Origin: Lottia gigantea
Lineage: Eukaryota > Mollusca > Gastropoda > Lottiidae
Assembly (NCBI RefSeq): GCF_000327385.1
Contig: NW_008711185.1
Coordinates: 124,001-188,000, forward strand
DNA length: 64,000 nt
Direction: 5' to 3'
Shown here: piece after piece, positions 24,801 through 34,929 of the stretch
How positions within the stretch are numbered: position 1 is the first letter of the stretch
How the letters are laid out: each line of letters starts with the position of its first letter
Position numbers and translations under genes: made by a program
Notes under the pieces: model-generated
What the model was told of the DNA's origin: nothing
Seen by the model: only the letters and a program-made list of their open reading frames with translations
Database searches by the model: none

Positions 24801-27771
24801 TGGGTTTCCTTTTTTTTTCAGTGTCAAATTCAGCAAACTATTTGATTAATTGGTTTTTCTGATGAATTATCATGTTCTTATTGCATTTAGTTAAGAGTTT
24901 AAACCTATAATTGATGTCCATGTCTGGATAAACAAAACAAATACTTTTTGGCCTTTCTTGATCGGTCACTCAATGGAATTCTGCTGGTAATTCTCTCCTA
25001 TTTTTGCTAATTATGAATTAATTATGGCGGGTGAGACAATTTGGTATTTCTCCATGTCATTAGAACACCACTACTTATTCATATAATTATTAGCATTTTC
25101 ATTTTCATCAACGGAAATAAAGGAACCTATCTTTAAGTAAACCTTAAAGTAAAAGGTTTAAAATACTTTCAAATTTATAAAGTTACAGGACAATCTGATT
25201 AAGATTCAATCAGTCGATTACTAATTATTCAAAAGAATCCGACGTCTTGACCTTAAAGGTACAGAATCGTCATTCGTTTGAGCAATAGTACATTGGTCAG
25301 TGAAACGGGGATATTTTACCTAGGCTAATCACTATAGTGTTCACGGCTGGGCTAATCACTAAAGGGTTCACGACTAGGCTAATAACTATAGTGTTCACGG
25401 CTGGGCTGATCACTAAAGGTTCACGACTAGGCTAATCACTATAGCGTTCACAGCTCATTTGAGCCTTAGAATCCCGAAAAAATGGTGAACTATGGACTTT
25501 AAGACCCACGCACCGAGGTCTACAAAAGTGTAACAATTCCTTTTCCTTCATGAACAAAATGTGTTTTAGACTTGTCTCAGTGGTATTTACACATAGGAAC
25601 AATATTTCCATTCATATTTGACTGCATCAACGAAGAACATTTGCTGCTCAGAAAATACCAATGTTAGTACTTTAAAGGTATATTGTTTTTTTCTATTAAT
25701 CTTGATATACATATTTCCATTATTTGGGAGAAATTCGTGTTTATTTTGGTCTCTGGGTTTTGATTACTAAAATACATTGTTTACTTGAAGTTAACAATGA
25801 TGTAAGAGATAGATATGTAATAAGTCATCATACTTTCAAATTGTTTGCTACTTAGCACACAAATTTGTTTACACAATTATCACGTAACACAATAGTTAAC
25901 AAACAGTGGAATTTATATCTGTTTTCAACTCGGATTTACCCAATCTAAATCAAATCACATTACTATTTCGTATATTTTTATTCTCCATAATCTAGCAAGT
26001 TTTCTACCAAAGACCCGTTCTAATGACGTTGTTTTACGCTAATCAAAGCGTGTAATGTAGAACCCGTTTCTTGATATGATAAGGAATTGTGTAATAGTGA
26101 GATCTGAAATCCAAAGAGGTAATTGTAATATCGATCTTTCACACTTTGATTAGTGTAAAACATTAAGTAATTAGAACTGGCCTTTGGTAGAAACATGTTA
26201 GATTACAATGGAAATAACAAAAAACACGAAATTGTAATCTAATTTTATGTAGATTGTAATCTATTATGCCAGTCAAGAGAACGGTAGACAAGGAAATATT
26301 GTCTAGTTGGTTGGATGAGACAATAAACCGAGGCACGGTGTGCTACAGACTGTGCACGTTCATTAACGACCCCTAAACAGTTTGAAATTGATAAACAGTA
26401 TGCTAATGCCACTAACAGATATAGAAAACAGCATGGTTATACTGCATTCCTCGCAAAAGAAATTTCCTTCGATAGTACACTTTGTGGTGTTCTTCATCTT
26501 ATTGTGCCCACCCATGAGTTTATAATGACTCGAACATTTAATTTCTGTTGGCAACTACCACAGTCATTCAACATTGAAACAGAATATTACAGGAAAGTTA
26601 TTGTTTATGGTTAACAATCTTCATGCAAGGTCAATTGGCTGGTAAAAAATGTTTTTGGTGGTTTTGATGGTCATGCTGCAGATGTTGAAATAATTTTTTT
26701 CATCTTAATCATAATTAAGAGTTTGAAATAGAGGTGTGAACATTTTTCTTTTGAATTTGGACTGGCTTTGTAAAATACAAAAACAAGGATTGCTGTCGAC
26801 ATTATTGGAAAAACAAAAACCAATATGTTGTTGAACACAGGGAGAAAGGCTTTAGTCGGAATTTCATTTATTATAAAGCTAACACGCGCTACACATTTAA
26901 AATGGAAAAATGCTTTAAAACTTAAGGCCCTTCGCGATTAGTAACACATTAAAACACGTTTTAGGAACCACAGAGGTCTGACTGAAAATTGGAATGGTGC
27001 AAATTGATGCTATCAGTGTCCCCGATACACATAAACAATTAAGAAAACCTCTTGACAATACCATAAAATAAATAACATAACCAGGGACAAAATTGAAAGT
27101 ATATGTAGCCTACATTTAGTACTTAAAAATCTGGAATTACACAATTTCTACCAGATGTCAAAAATAAACAATGTCAAGGTTAACATACCCAAATAAACAC
27201 TGGACGAAAACAATGTACACAGTAAAATCTAGTAACGAATTACTTAAATCAAAATTCAGAATTGAATTTAACGCTAGTCGAGTTTTATCTTAATTGTCCA
27301 AACCATGCTTATATGATTCATCGAAGCAGATATCGCCATACATTTAATATATGTATTCAAATAATAGCTAACGTTTCATAGATTTGGTCCTGTGAAAATG
27401 TGAAAACGGTACAGCACTGGGCTATATATTCTCAAATTTTGAACCTTATAGAGCATTCGAAGGCATTTACGTCAAAATAAGAAAACCGGTATTTGGAAAT
27501 ATTTACACTGAAACATGACATTCGTAATACAAATGGAATAAACATCAAAATTACCTCCACCATTTCGAAGACATAAATAAGGAAATCTCCATAAGTTGCC
27601 CACACCGACAGCATAACCAATTAAAGAAAGTACAAAATCCAACTTTCTCATCCATTGATCTCGTTTAGGTTCATCATCATCGTCTTCAACAGTAGCACCA
27701 TCAACTATTTTAACAGGTTCAACATTCCCATTCTTTATAAATGTTTGTAGTTCTGTCTCATCTTTCTCCAT
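15820..27771 (-). CDS. SLC6 sodium/chloride-coupled transporter, glycine-transporter-like (copy A), 638 aa
   Basis: Thirteen exons on the minus strand: 27555-27771, 24606-24737, 24091-24406, 23308-23440, 22831-22965, 21610-21713, 20528-20652, 19881-19993, 18729-18860, 17691-17790, 17214-17314, 16642-16809, 15820-15960. All splice sites are GT-AG and frame is kept throughout. It should move a small neutral amino acid across the plasma membrane with Na+ and Cl-. TM1 has [11 protein letters not shown] with Gly where amine transporters have Asp, pointing to amino-acid substrates. TM6 has [18 protein letters not shown], close to glycine transporters. TM8 has LGLDSQ for the second Na+ site. Extracellular loop 2 has the paired cysteines ([11 protein letters not shown]) and about six Asn-glycosylation sequons. 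The start is the first Met, after an acceptor-like TTTTAG that suggests a 5' UTR intron. Exact substrate is not certain: GlyT1/2-like is the best fit by eye. Confidence 0.9.
16005..16432. repeat. About 36-bp minisatellite in last intron of copy A
   Basis: About eleven copies of a unit like GTGACTTCTTTAGGGTTTTA followed by TGCTTGAGAAC. Intronic. Confidence 0.85.
16810..17165 (-). repeat. 54-bp array built from the exon 12 splice acceptor (copy A)
   Basis: On the minus strand six copies of TTTCAG + GTTTGTTTAGGTTCAACTAT precede the real acceptor of exon 12 at 16809/16810. Each copy holds the acceptor AG and roughly the first 35 bases of the exon. The same array, larger, lies at the same place in copy B (52080-53075). 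Confidence 0.88.
17820..18178. repeat. MITE family B copy
   Basis: Ends AAGGTATACTACCTCTTATA and CTGAGAGGTAGTATATCTTT are inverted copies of each other. Intron 9 of copy A. Confidence 0.75.
18373..18708. repeat. MITE family C copy
   Basis: Contains the family interior (CTTTAGTCTCAGAAATGGGG, GACGACTCGTCTTTTCTTGA) and ends GGCGCACCTGTCCCTT. Intron 9 of copy A, next to the family B copy. Confidence 0.75.
19075..19345. repeat. Palindromic MITE family D copy
   Basis: Arms with ACTTTGTCTTATACCTTGAC and GTCAAGGTATAGGCATAGTT are inverted. Intron 8 of copy A. Confidence 0.7.
21180..21454. repeat. MITE family C copy
   Basis: Interior GACGACTCGTCTTTTTCACA and right end TCACCTGTCCCTTTA. Spurious reading frames occur on both strands because of the inverted structure. 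Intron 6 of copy A. Confidence 0.7.
21885..22175. repeat. MITE family E copy (GCGGGCATACGA end)
   Basis: GCGGGCATACGAACGGTCTT and GTCTTATCGTCTGCAAGACA recur at 53491-53703 and in part at 36450-36500. Intron 5 of copy A. Confidence 0.6.
22172..22485. repeat. 16-17-bp minisatellite
   Basis: About nineteen copies of AAGTACCAAAGTATATT with small changes. Intron 5 of copy A. Confidence 0.9.
23484..23650. repeat. MITE family A relic (AAAGGGATT end)
   Basis: TTAAAGGGATT, TATGTGTATCGGGGA and TATGACGTCACTA match the left part of family A, best seen whole at 27795-27928. The longest reading frame nearby, 23583-23939, has no recognisable product. Confidence 0.5.
24793..25136. repeat. MITE family F copy
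   Basis: Inverted ends TTTAAAGATGGGTTTCCT and AGGAACCTATCTTTAA with the same interior as the copy at 711-1052. Intron 1 of copy A. Confidence 0.75.
25254..25470. repeat. Family C-derived sequence with short tandem array
   Basis: A family C-like head (AAAGGTACAGAATCG) is followed by about five copies of GGCTAATCACTATAGTGTTC with ACGACTA or ACGGCTG, a tandem expansion of an interior MITE segment. Confidence 0.55.
26003..26196. repeat. Palindromic MITE-like inverted repeat
   Basis: TTTCTACCAAAGACCCGTTC on the left pairs with GAACTGGCCTTTGGTAGAAA on the right, and TTTTACGCTAATCAAAGCGT with CACTTTGATTAGTGTAAAAC. Intron 1 of copy A. Confidence 0.75.
26960..27060. repeat. MITE family A relic
   Basis: GGAACCACAGAGGTCTGACT, TGATGCTATCAGTGTCCCCG and AAAACCTCTTGACAAT are shared with 2274-2365, 43855-43985 and 50698-50790. 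Confidence 0.6.
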
Positions 27772-27794
27772 CTAAAATTAGAGTGCATTGGACA

Positions 27795-27928
27795 TTAAAG
27801 GGATTATAAAGAGGTTTTCTAGCCTAATTATGTGTATCGGGGACATATTTGACTTCTAATTGGGACACATCAAAGGTGACCCCGATACACCTAAAATGTC
27901 AGAAAAAACCTCTTTACAATCCCTTTAA
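27795..27928. repeat. Complete short MITE, family A, flanked by TTAA
   Basis: Inverted ends TTAAAGGGATTATAAAGAGG and CCTCTTTACAATCCCTTTAA span 134 bp, with inner inverted TGTATCGGGG/CCCCGATACA. The TTAA at each end could be a target-site duplication, as in piggyBac-type elements; that is inference. It lies just upstream of copy A's first coding exon. Confidence 0.8.
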
Positions 27929-29939
27929 ACATTAAAGGCTCCCTCGTGAGCTTCGAGACAAGAATAATCTTCATACCAGTCAGTCGTACGTAAAGTAATC
28001 TAAAATAAAATAGGCTAACGCGATTAGCTCCCACAAACATGAAATACATCCTTTTTGGGGAAAGAAAAATAAACTTTCTTAAGCACTTTCCAGATTGAAT
28101 TGAAAAGACCAATTGGAAATGAGGAACATCATTGGTGAATTTTCCTTATCTTATGTAGTGATTTTTTCTTATCGTATCTAGAAAACACCTGAGTTGGGGC
28201 CGAAAATGAGAGGCATCCTTCCAAGGGGAGACTCTAAGGGTTCTTTCAAGGGTCCAGGGGCTGTCTGAATTTAAATGGCCTAAGATGAATTTTGAGCATT
28301 TAATTTCACTTCAAAATAAGTCATTTCACAAGATTGAAAGGGAGGAGGACGTGGTCCAATGACCCACACCCTATAACTACGCAATTAGCCCTTATGTGAA
28401 CCTGTCATATTTTTCAGTCATATATTTGTGTTTCCTGCAATTCCAGAAAAAAATCATTCACATAGCAAGTACATGTATTTTGGTTTCATGGAAGATAATC
28501 TGCTATCTGCTATGTACTATAATGTAGAATGATATCTTTGAAAATATAAAAATTCATGCTAAGTTTTTCTGTTATTAGATGCCCATCAGAAAGTTGCTCA
28601 ATTTTCTTTCGTTTTAATCTCCGCCTGATTTTTTTCAACTTTTATAATATAGTGTTGCACCAATCGTATCGCTAACATGCTTAAAATCTGAATATCTTAC
28701 CGATGAAGACAAAGTTTCTATGTGGTTACAATCCGCCATGATAGCTATACTGGTGCTAGGTGTGAATGGCACATGGCACTTGCCTGATTTCTCGAGAAAC
28801 ATTCGTATCTCAATCTACCTATCTCTGACACAATATAACATTCCCTTTGTCTCTATTATACGATTTAATGCCAACTGAATGTTCATAAAAACTTTGCATA
28901 GAAGAGTAAAAACTTCGTAATGAATGAGGACGACCCTATATAAATAATCTTGAGCCTTAAATTCGCTGGGAAATGTCAGGAATTTGCGTTTTCCAGAGGG
29001 GATCCCCAGGCTTCGGAAAATGAGCGCCCAGGCTTCCAATGAGCGTCCTCGACATCAATGAAGACAGCTATACCTCTCTAGAGAGCACCACTGTAATGCG
29101 TAACAATTCACAGAGTTGTCCGGGGGGGAGGGGGTACCTAAACTGCACCCCTGATTGGACGCCATTCCCCCACCCCCACTTATCGTGCTAGCTTTTCTCC
29201 ATATACAGGGCGAAACATAAATTGCAGTTTTAGTAAAGAAAAACACAACTTTGAAAATACATTGTATTACTTCAAAATCATAGCAATATGAAGTGTACAT
29301 TTTTGCGGATAAATTTGATTGTTTTTTCCCAGAATATTGTAAAACCAACAAATTTGACACCTAAAACCGTATAGTATAACGATATTTTATATACTTAGTA
29401 TATAGAAAATCTATGTGGTTCACTACAATTTATGAAATGGTGTCAAATTAATGTGATAATATCATTATGTATACAATAATCTAATATTGTTATAGGCCAG
29501 CTTTGCAATGGTATATCATGGGTGTTAAAGAGATGACATCTTCATAATGCTAAGCTATTACAAACTGCATTTAATATAATGACTGCAATAGTAATAACCT
29601 TTCGTGTATTACGGAAGTTTGTAAATACGTCGATTTGATTGGATTGTAAGCCACCGATTACAGCCAATCATAGCCCTCGATTACACGCGCAACCAAATTG
29701 TTTAATCTTCCTGTCGCGGGCACTGATGGATCTGAGAGGAATTTTAAGCGTTTAGAGGGCTCAATTTTCAGTTTATATAACATCTATCACAGGCCTTGGG
29801 GGTAAGGTGGGGCCCAATGGCCCAAAGGCCCACCACCAAAATACACCACTGAGTAGCCTATAAGTAAATTTCTAATTCAACCGAGTTTCTCACATAAAGA
29901 GCTTGCATTAAGAGGTTGAAGTTTAATGCCATTTTAGGG

Positions 29940-30228
29940 ATTGATATAAGTCATGAATATATCTAATTAGTCTTAAGAAGTACTAGCAATGTACAAATAT
30001 CGCATAATTCCTTCAAATAAACTTCAAACTAGGAATTTCTTTTCCTATTTCTATAATAAGGCCGTGTCTCAAGAAAAGACGACTCGTCTTTTTTAACTTT
30101 CAAACATGGATAATTCAGGACACATATGGATTTTCGAGATGACCTGTGAACAATATTACACATTAGCTTAGCCAAAAAAATCCCGTTTCTGAGATTAAGG
30201 TATGATTGGTCATCTGTCCCTTTCAAAC
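29940..30228. repeat. MITE family C copy
   Basis: Has the family interior AAAAGACGACTCGTCTTTTT, CACATTAGCTTAGCC, and the right end TCATCTGTCCCTTT. Confidence 0.65.
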
Positions 30229-32149
30229 TGGACATATTCCACACTTTTTATCTGACATCATATCGCATTCTGTTTCACCTTTATAGAGCCCCAACATTAA
30301 TATGGACTAGATCAATATAGAGACAGAGAAACAACATGTTATAACAATTATTACATTATATTGTTCCACACACTAGACTACCTCTATACAGCAGTTTGTG
30401 ATGTTATTTCTATGCCATAATTCTCATTCACGCATTGAATAAACCCACATTCACAAAATAGGCCAAAGTCAAAGGTAAACAAAATAATTCATTCAACCAC
30501 ATGGATGAAGTCCAAAGTCCAATTCGTAGATTTAATAAAAACAATTGTGTTCATTGAAGATTTTACTTTATGTGACCACTCTTTCCAATGCTAACTTACA
30601 TCGACATTTGCTAAATAGTTCCTATACAACACAATTGCTTTACAATCAAAATCAGAGCGATGAGTGCACGATATTCTTATTTGATAATCGTTATTATCAA
30701 TCGCTTTCGTCACTACGATGGTAACGGTTTACCGCGGTCATGGGCATAATGTTATGGTCTAAGCCGAAGGTTCAGCGCTTTATTGGCATGTAAAATTTTA
30801 TAGTTGAAGATAAATACAATTCTACTTACTGTTTTTGATTTTCCTCAGATAATTTTTATCTGGTTCAATTCATATCTCAATCATTATAGAACAAATCACA
30901 GAACATTACCCAACTCAACGTGCTCCGTGTTGTGAACTTTCGATGACCTTAGTGTATTATATATTAATTAAAATCTTGTCTATAATCCTTAATTAGTCAC
31001 TGTTTTTAATTCATGTACAAAAATATATAATTTGTTGATTATTGAATGAATGTAGTCAAAAGACATTCAATTGTTTATTTCCTACAAAAGTATAGTTAGC
31101 TCCCTTGGATAGGTTCAAAGAGACCTCGTTAGGGAAAATTATACAAGGAAAGTTTGGGTAGTATCGCGGTGCAAAATTAGGCGCTGTAGGTTCATGTTCC
31201 GTTAAAGGGGCAATATGAAAAATTGTCATTATTATAAAGGTCGTATATTATACCACTTTTCATTTTGAAAGACTTAGTCGATTATGATATACTTCCTCGT
31301 GTGAAAAGTTCATAAACTGCGACCAATATTTCTTCAATATGTTGTTTGGATTTCTGATTTTTTTTTTTTTTTTTTTTTTTTTGGCGTTTTGCATCGTTAG
31401 TAGGACTTAGTTTGTTTATTTTTCTTTGTTTTTCGTAACGCGTTCATTTTTTTGCTCGTAAACTCTCTGAAAGGTCGAAGTCTTTACTTCATGGCAAAAG
31501 ATATCTTCAGGGATACTAGAGAACGACACACGGTTCATCGAGAATTTACTTTAAAGGTTATCAAAAATGTGTGCTATGTAATAGAAGATAAAGAAATGGC
31601 CAATTATCTGCAGATTTCAGTCTGGGTTGTTAAGGCTACAACTATTTAAAAGCTAAGCTGTAACCTTGTTGATCGAGGCAATAGCGACTTTCCGTGAACA
31701 ATAGTGCACATGTTTACTTTCACGCAGCTTGGAAGACTAGTACAACATTTTAGCTCATACGGTACGGTCTTGAGACATTTTTCCATCAGAATTTTGGAAG
31801 CAGATAAACAATAACATTCCAAAACATCTCCAAAAATTTAACAAAAGTAGCCGATTTGTTACGAGTTGGTTACGAGTAATTCCGAACAAACCGTGACTGT
31901 AAGGTTCATATTGTGCCGCATGATTGGAACAATTATAACCAATCACTGTCACTACAGTTGAATTTTAACTCAGAAGATAAATATTTATATAGCTGGACAG
32001 TGGGATTTTAAACCAGCAATATCTAGGTATGGATATTCCGGTTCTGGTTGTAGAGAACTATTCATCGACACTTTCGGAGGAAAATGGAAGTCTCATGAAA
32101 TGACATTATAATGTTATGACCTCAATCCAAGCCAGAGATAATAAGAGAC

Positions 32150-32440
32150 AGAACCCCCATCTTCACAGTGTCACCCTTTCTTTTATGGCGGAAGCTTGTA
32201 AATGCACTAAACAGCAATCTGAATGGATTGTATACTATGAATACAGTCCATTATAGTCCTCGACAGAAAGACTGAAAATAATTTGGCCGCGCGTGAATCT
32301 GGGTGTTATGATTGGCTGTATTCTCCAGCGTACAATCCAGTGACATCGCAGCCGTTACAAACTTCTGAGATACATAAAAGATGGATATTGCTGTCAAGGT
32401 ATAAGACTAAGTTCGTAATATCTTGGCACTGTGAAGATAA
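32150..32440. repeat. Palindromic MITE family D copy
   Basis: GGATTGTATACTATGAATAC and GTATTCTCCAGCGTACAATC are the inverted arms; CAAGGTATAAGACTAAGTTC marks the end as in 48139-48160. Confidence 0.65.
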
Positions 32441-32896
32441 ATATTATAATTTTACTTTTGGGGTAAACAGTACTTTGCTTATAAATAAACATTTTGTAAC
32501 GACTGGGGAACCGACTTCTTCTAGCAATTCATGATTTTGGTTGAGATACCAGACCTGATATTCAATTTTGAACCAGACAGGATAGAAGCGTTCCAGAATA
32601 CTATAATATATGATTATGCTCTTTTAGGTTGAGAGACGCAAACTTTGACAACTCTTTAGAAACACCTATGACACCACATTCATATACAGGACTAATCTTT
32701 AAATAATCTGAAGGGAAGAAGCAAAGTTTGGTAACTCTTTAGGAACACCTGACACCACTCTATACTCTGATTACTCATTTCAAACTAGGGATACTGATTA
32801 ATTTCCGAATTTAATATTGGTTCAATCTATTAATAATCTGAAGGGTAGAAGATGTGATAAGGACGTGTATCAGGCTGTAATCTAGGAGAGAAGTGG

Positions 32897-32904
32897 TATA
32901 AATA
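32897..32904 (+). promoter_or_regulatory. TATA box (TATAAATA) of the Met/Gly-repeat secreted protein gene
   Basis: TATAAATA lies 83-90 bases before the ATG at 32987. An initiator-like TCATTCAGTAC sits about 30 bases downstream, the usual spacing for a TATA promoter, giving a short 5' UTR. Confidence 0.7.
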
Positions 32905-32986
32905 CAGACCAGGATCATCATCATTCAGTACAGATTCATTCTAGTCCACCACCACAACTACCAGTCTACCACTACTATCTTCCAAT

Positions 32987-34546
32987 ATGATGATGAAAAT
33001 TGCTCTTCTTGTTGCCTGTGTAAGTAGTATTTATTTTCAAAATTTGAACAACCAGTCACCTTCACATATGATTTTGTTTCCCCTAAAAGTGGCGAAGGGA
33101 AGGGGGACTGACATGGAAAAAGCGTTCAGTCATTCGATGGGACAATAAACCAGTTAAAAGTCAAAACGGTTAATGCTGACCCTGGCTCATTTATCACTGC
33201 ATGAGGTTTTATATTTTCATTAACTCGGTCTGAAGTAGAATAATAGGATGTAAAACTTCATTTCATTTTTTTTGAAGGTCGTCGTAGCTGTTTATTGTCA
33301 GGAGAAACAGTCAATGGTCGGTATGCAGATGTGTGGAGTAAGTGTCTAGTTTCCTTAATTTCTACTGAAAATTGTTGTTAAAGGTATACTACCTCTCAGA
33401 ATGACCAAAAAAAAAATGAAATTTTTAACTTGGTTGAAATGAGTCTTTGCTCATCAGTGGGCTTACCTGGTGTTATTACTATACAAAAGAATCCCTCTTT
33501 CATTTAATAAATCCACAAAACTAAGTAATAATTTGCTAAACTTAGTAATTTTGAAACATGCTTAGAATTAAATTATTTAGTTTAATGGATACATCGCCAT
33601 GACTCCTGGTAAGTCTAACTGATGAATATATACACTTGTTGACCAAGTTTGAGACTATAAATTCTATGTCAATTCTAACTGGTGGTATCCTTTTCAGCAT
33701 TCAACCAAAATTATATATCTAAGTATGGGTATATCTATAAAGAAAATTGCGAGAACCTACTTCTTTAGTGAATATTACAGAAAGGCACGATTCTTCAAAT
33801 TTTGGTACCTCGGTACAAGTGAGCTTTGAAATATGCAATGATATTTTGAGACTTGTCGTTCGTATACTTTTGGGTGACAGCTAGTCTTATATAAATCCAA
33901 GGCTGAAACTAAGTAAATAAGAAACAAAAAAACATCCATAAAGTTACAATTGAGCTCTTCCAATCATACATATACAGTTTCATATTGATAGAAAGAATGC
34001 ATGTGTGGAAAAGTCTATTAGAAAGTTGAGGAATGTCAAACAGATGAGTGGCACCCTATTTTGAGTATTGTAAACCTGTTACTATTTTTAGACTACTTAC
34101 TGTCAAGCTGGTCAGATGTGTTCTTACCAAGGTGGTTATCCCAGATGTGTCATGTGTAAGTTAATTCTTAAATTACCTCCCTTTCATTAGCTTAGAAATC
34201 ACAGGTGGAATTTTTTCGATATGCAACCATCTAGTTTATTTGGTGCTGTGAAACACCGTTCGATCTGAGCCCCTTTAAAAGCCAATTTGTTTTCATTTCA
34301 GCCAATATGGGGGGTATGTACCCGGGTATGAACAACGGTATGTACCCAGGCATGAATAACGGTATGTACCCTGGTATGAACAACGGTATGTACCCTGGTA
34401 TGAACAACGGTATGTATCCCGGTATGGGCAACGGTATGTATGGCGGTATGGCCATGACTGAAGAGGATAAGCCGGCAACTGCCCCTAAAGTAGGAGATGA
34501 AACTGAAGAGGAAGAAGCTGTTGCTGATATCACTACACCTTTGTAA
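32987..34546 (+). CDS. Secreted Cys-containing protein with MYPGMNNG repeats, 133 aa
   Basis: Four exons: 32987-33019, 33278-33337, 34092-34155 and 34302-34546 (stop 34544-34546); they total 402 nt in one frame. Residues 1-18 (MMMKIALLVACVVVAVYC) are a clear signal peptide, with cleavage likely before Gln. The mature N-terminal half has four cysteines in the pattern C-G-T-T-Y-C, C, C. Five tandem 8-residue repeats of the MYPGMNNG type follow, from a near-perfect 24-bp repeat, and then an acidic tail (TEEDKPATA, DETEEEEAV). TATA promoter and AATAAA signals frame it. I do not recognise the family. Repeat-rich, signal-bearing proteins like this occur among shell-matrix, mucus and cuticle proteins of invertebrates, which is only a guess here. 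Of the three possible in-frame Met starts the first is taken. Confidence 0.88.
33379..33698. repeat. MITE family B copy
   Basis: Ends AAAGGTATACTACCTCTCAG and AACTGGTGGTATCCTTTT are inverted. It lies in intron 2 of the secreted protein gene. Confidence 0.75.
34310..34444 (+). repeat. 24-bp coding minisatellite
   Basis: Five copies of a 24-bp unit (GGTATGTACCCTGGTATGAA then CAAC) encode the 8-residue repeat. The opposite strand and the other frames also stay open because the unit is a multiple of three; those are shadows. Confidence 0.95.
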
Positions 34547-34634
34547 ATTATCGATAGAACTTGAAGAAGTTTGAATCATATAACAATCATTCAGTATATT
34601 CAGATAGCCTTAGAAACATAAACATTTGTAAACT

Positions 34635-34804
34635 TAAGGGTCCCTCGCTTTATAGCGATTACCATTTGCGTACGGTTGCGAAAAGAATATCGGTCATACG
34701 TTTCGAACGCCACTCTCTTGCACCTCAGGTGTGAGTTGCGTTCGGTACTCATGACCACTTTCATTATTCGCAACTAGTAATCGGTATGGTGCGAGGGCAT
34801 CTTA
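34635..34804. repeat. Palindromic MITE in 3' UTR
   Basis: Ends TTAAGGGTCCCTCGC and GCGAGGGCATCTTAA are inverted, with AGCGATTACCATTTGCG facing CGCAACTAGTAATCGG. It lies between the stop and the AATAAA signals, so it would be transcribed as a hairpin. Confidence 0.75.
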
Positions 34805-34845
34805 ATGACAATTCACACTGCGATTCTATTCTTAATAGCTAGTCA

Positions 34846-34922
34846 AATAAAACCAGAAAAACACCTGTATCCATTTTAAATTGACTTGTATTCATAGAAT
34901 ATTGATTTAAAATCAAAATAAA
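34846..34922 (+). promoter_or_regulatory. Two AATAAA polyadenylation signals (34846-34851, 34917-34922)
   Basis: Both lie 300-380 bases after the stop of the secreted protein gene, and both are exact hexamers. Confidence 0.6.
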
Positions 34923-34929
34923 ATCTTTC

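Larger units (their letters stand above)
27929..32890. other. Gene-poor spacer upstream of SLC6 copy A
   Basis: I see no convincing exon here. It may hold the 5' UTR exon and promoter of copy A. It contains a family D relic at 29545-29720, a family C copy at 29940-30228, another family D copy at 32150-32440 and a long T run near 31361-31382. Confidence 0.6.

Noticed and set aside
34231-34579. Three antisense frames over the secreted protein's last exon
   Set aside because: Shadows of the 24-bp coding repeat; the sense frame has splice sites, signal peptide and promoter.
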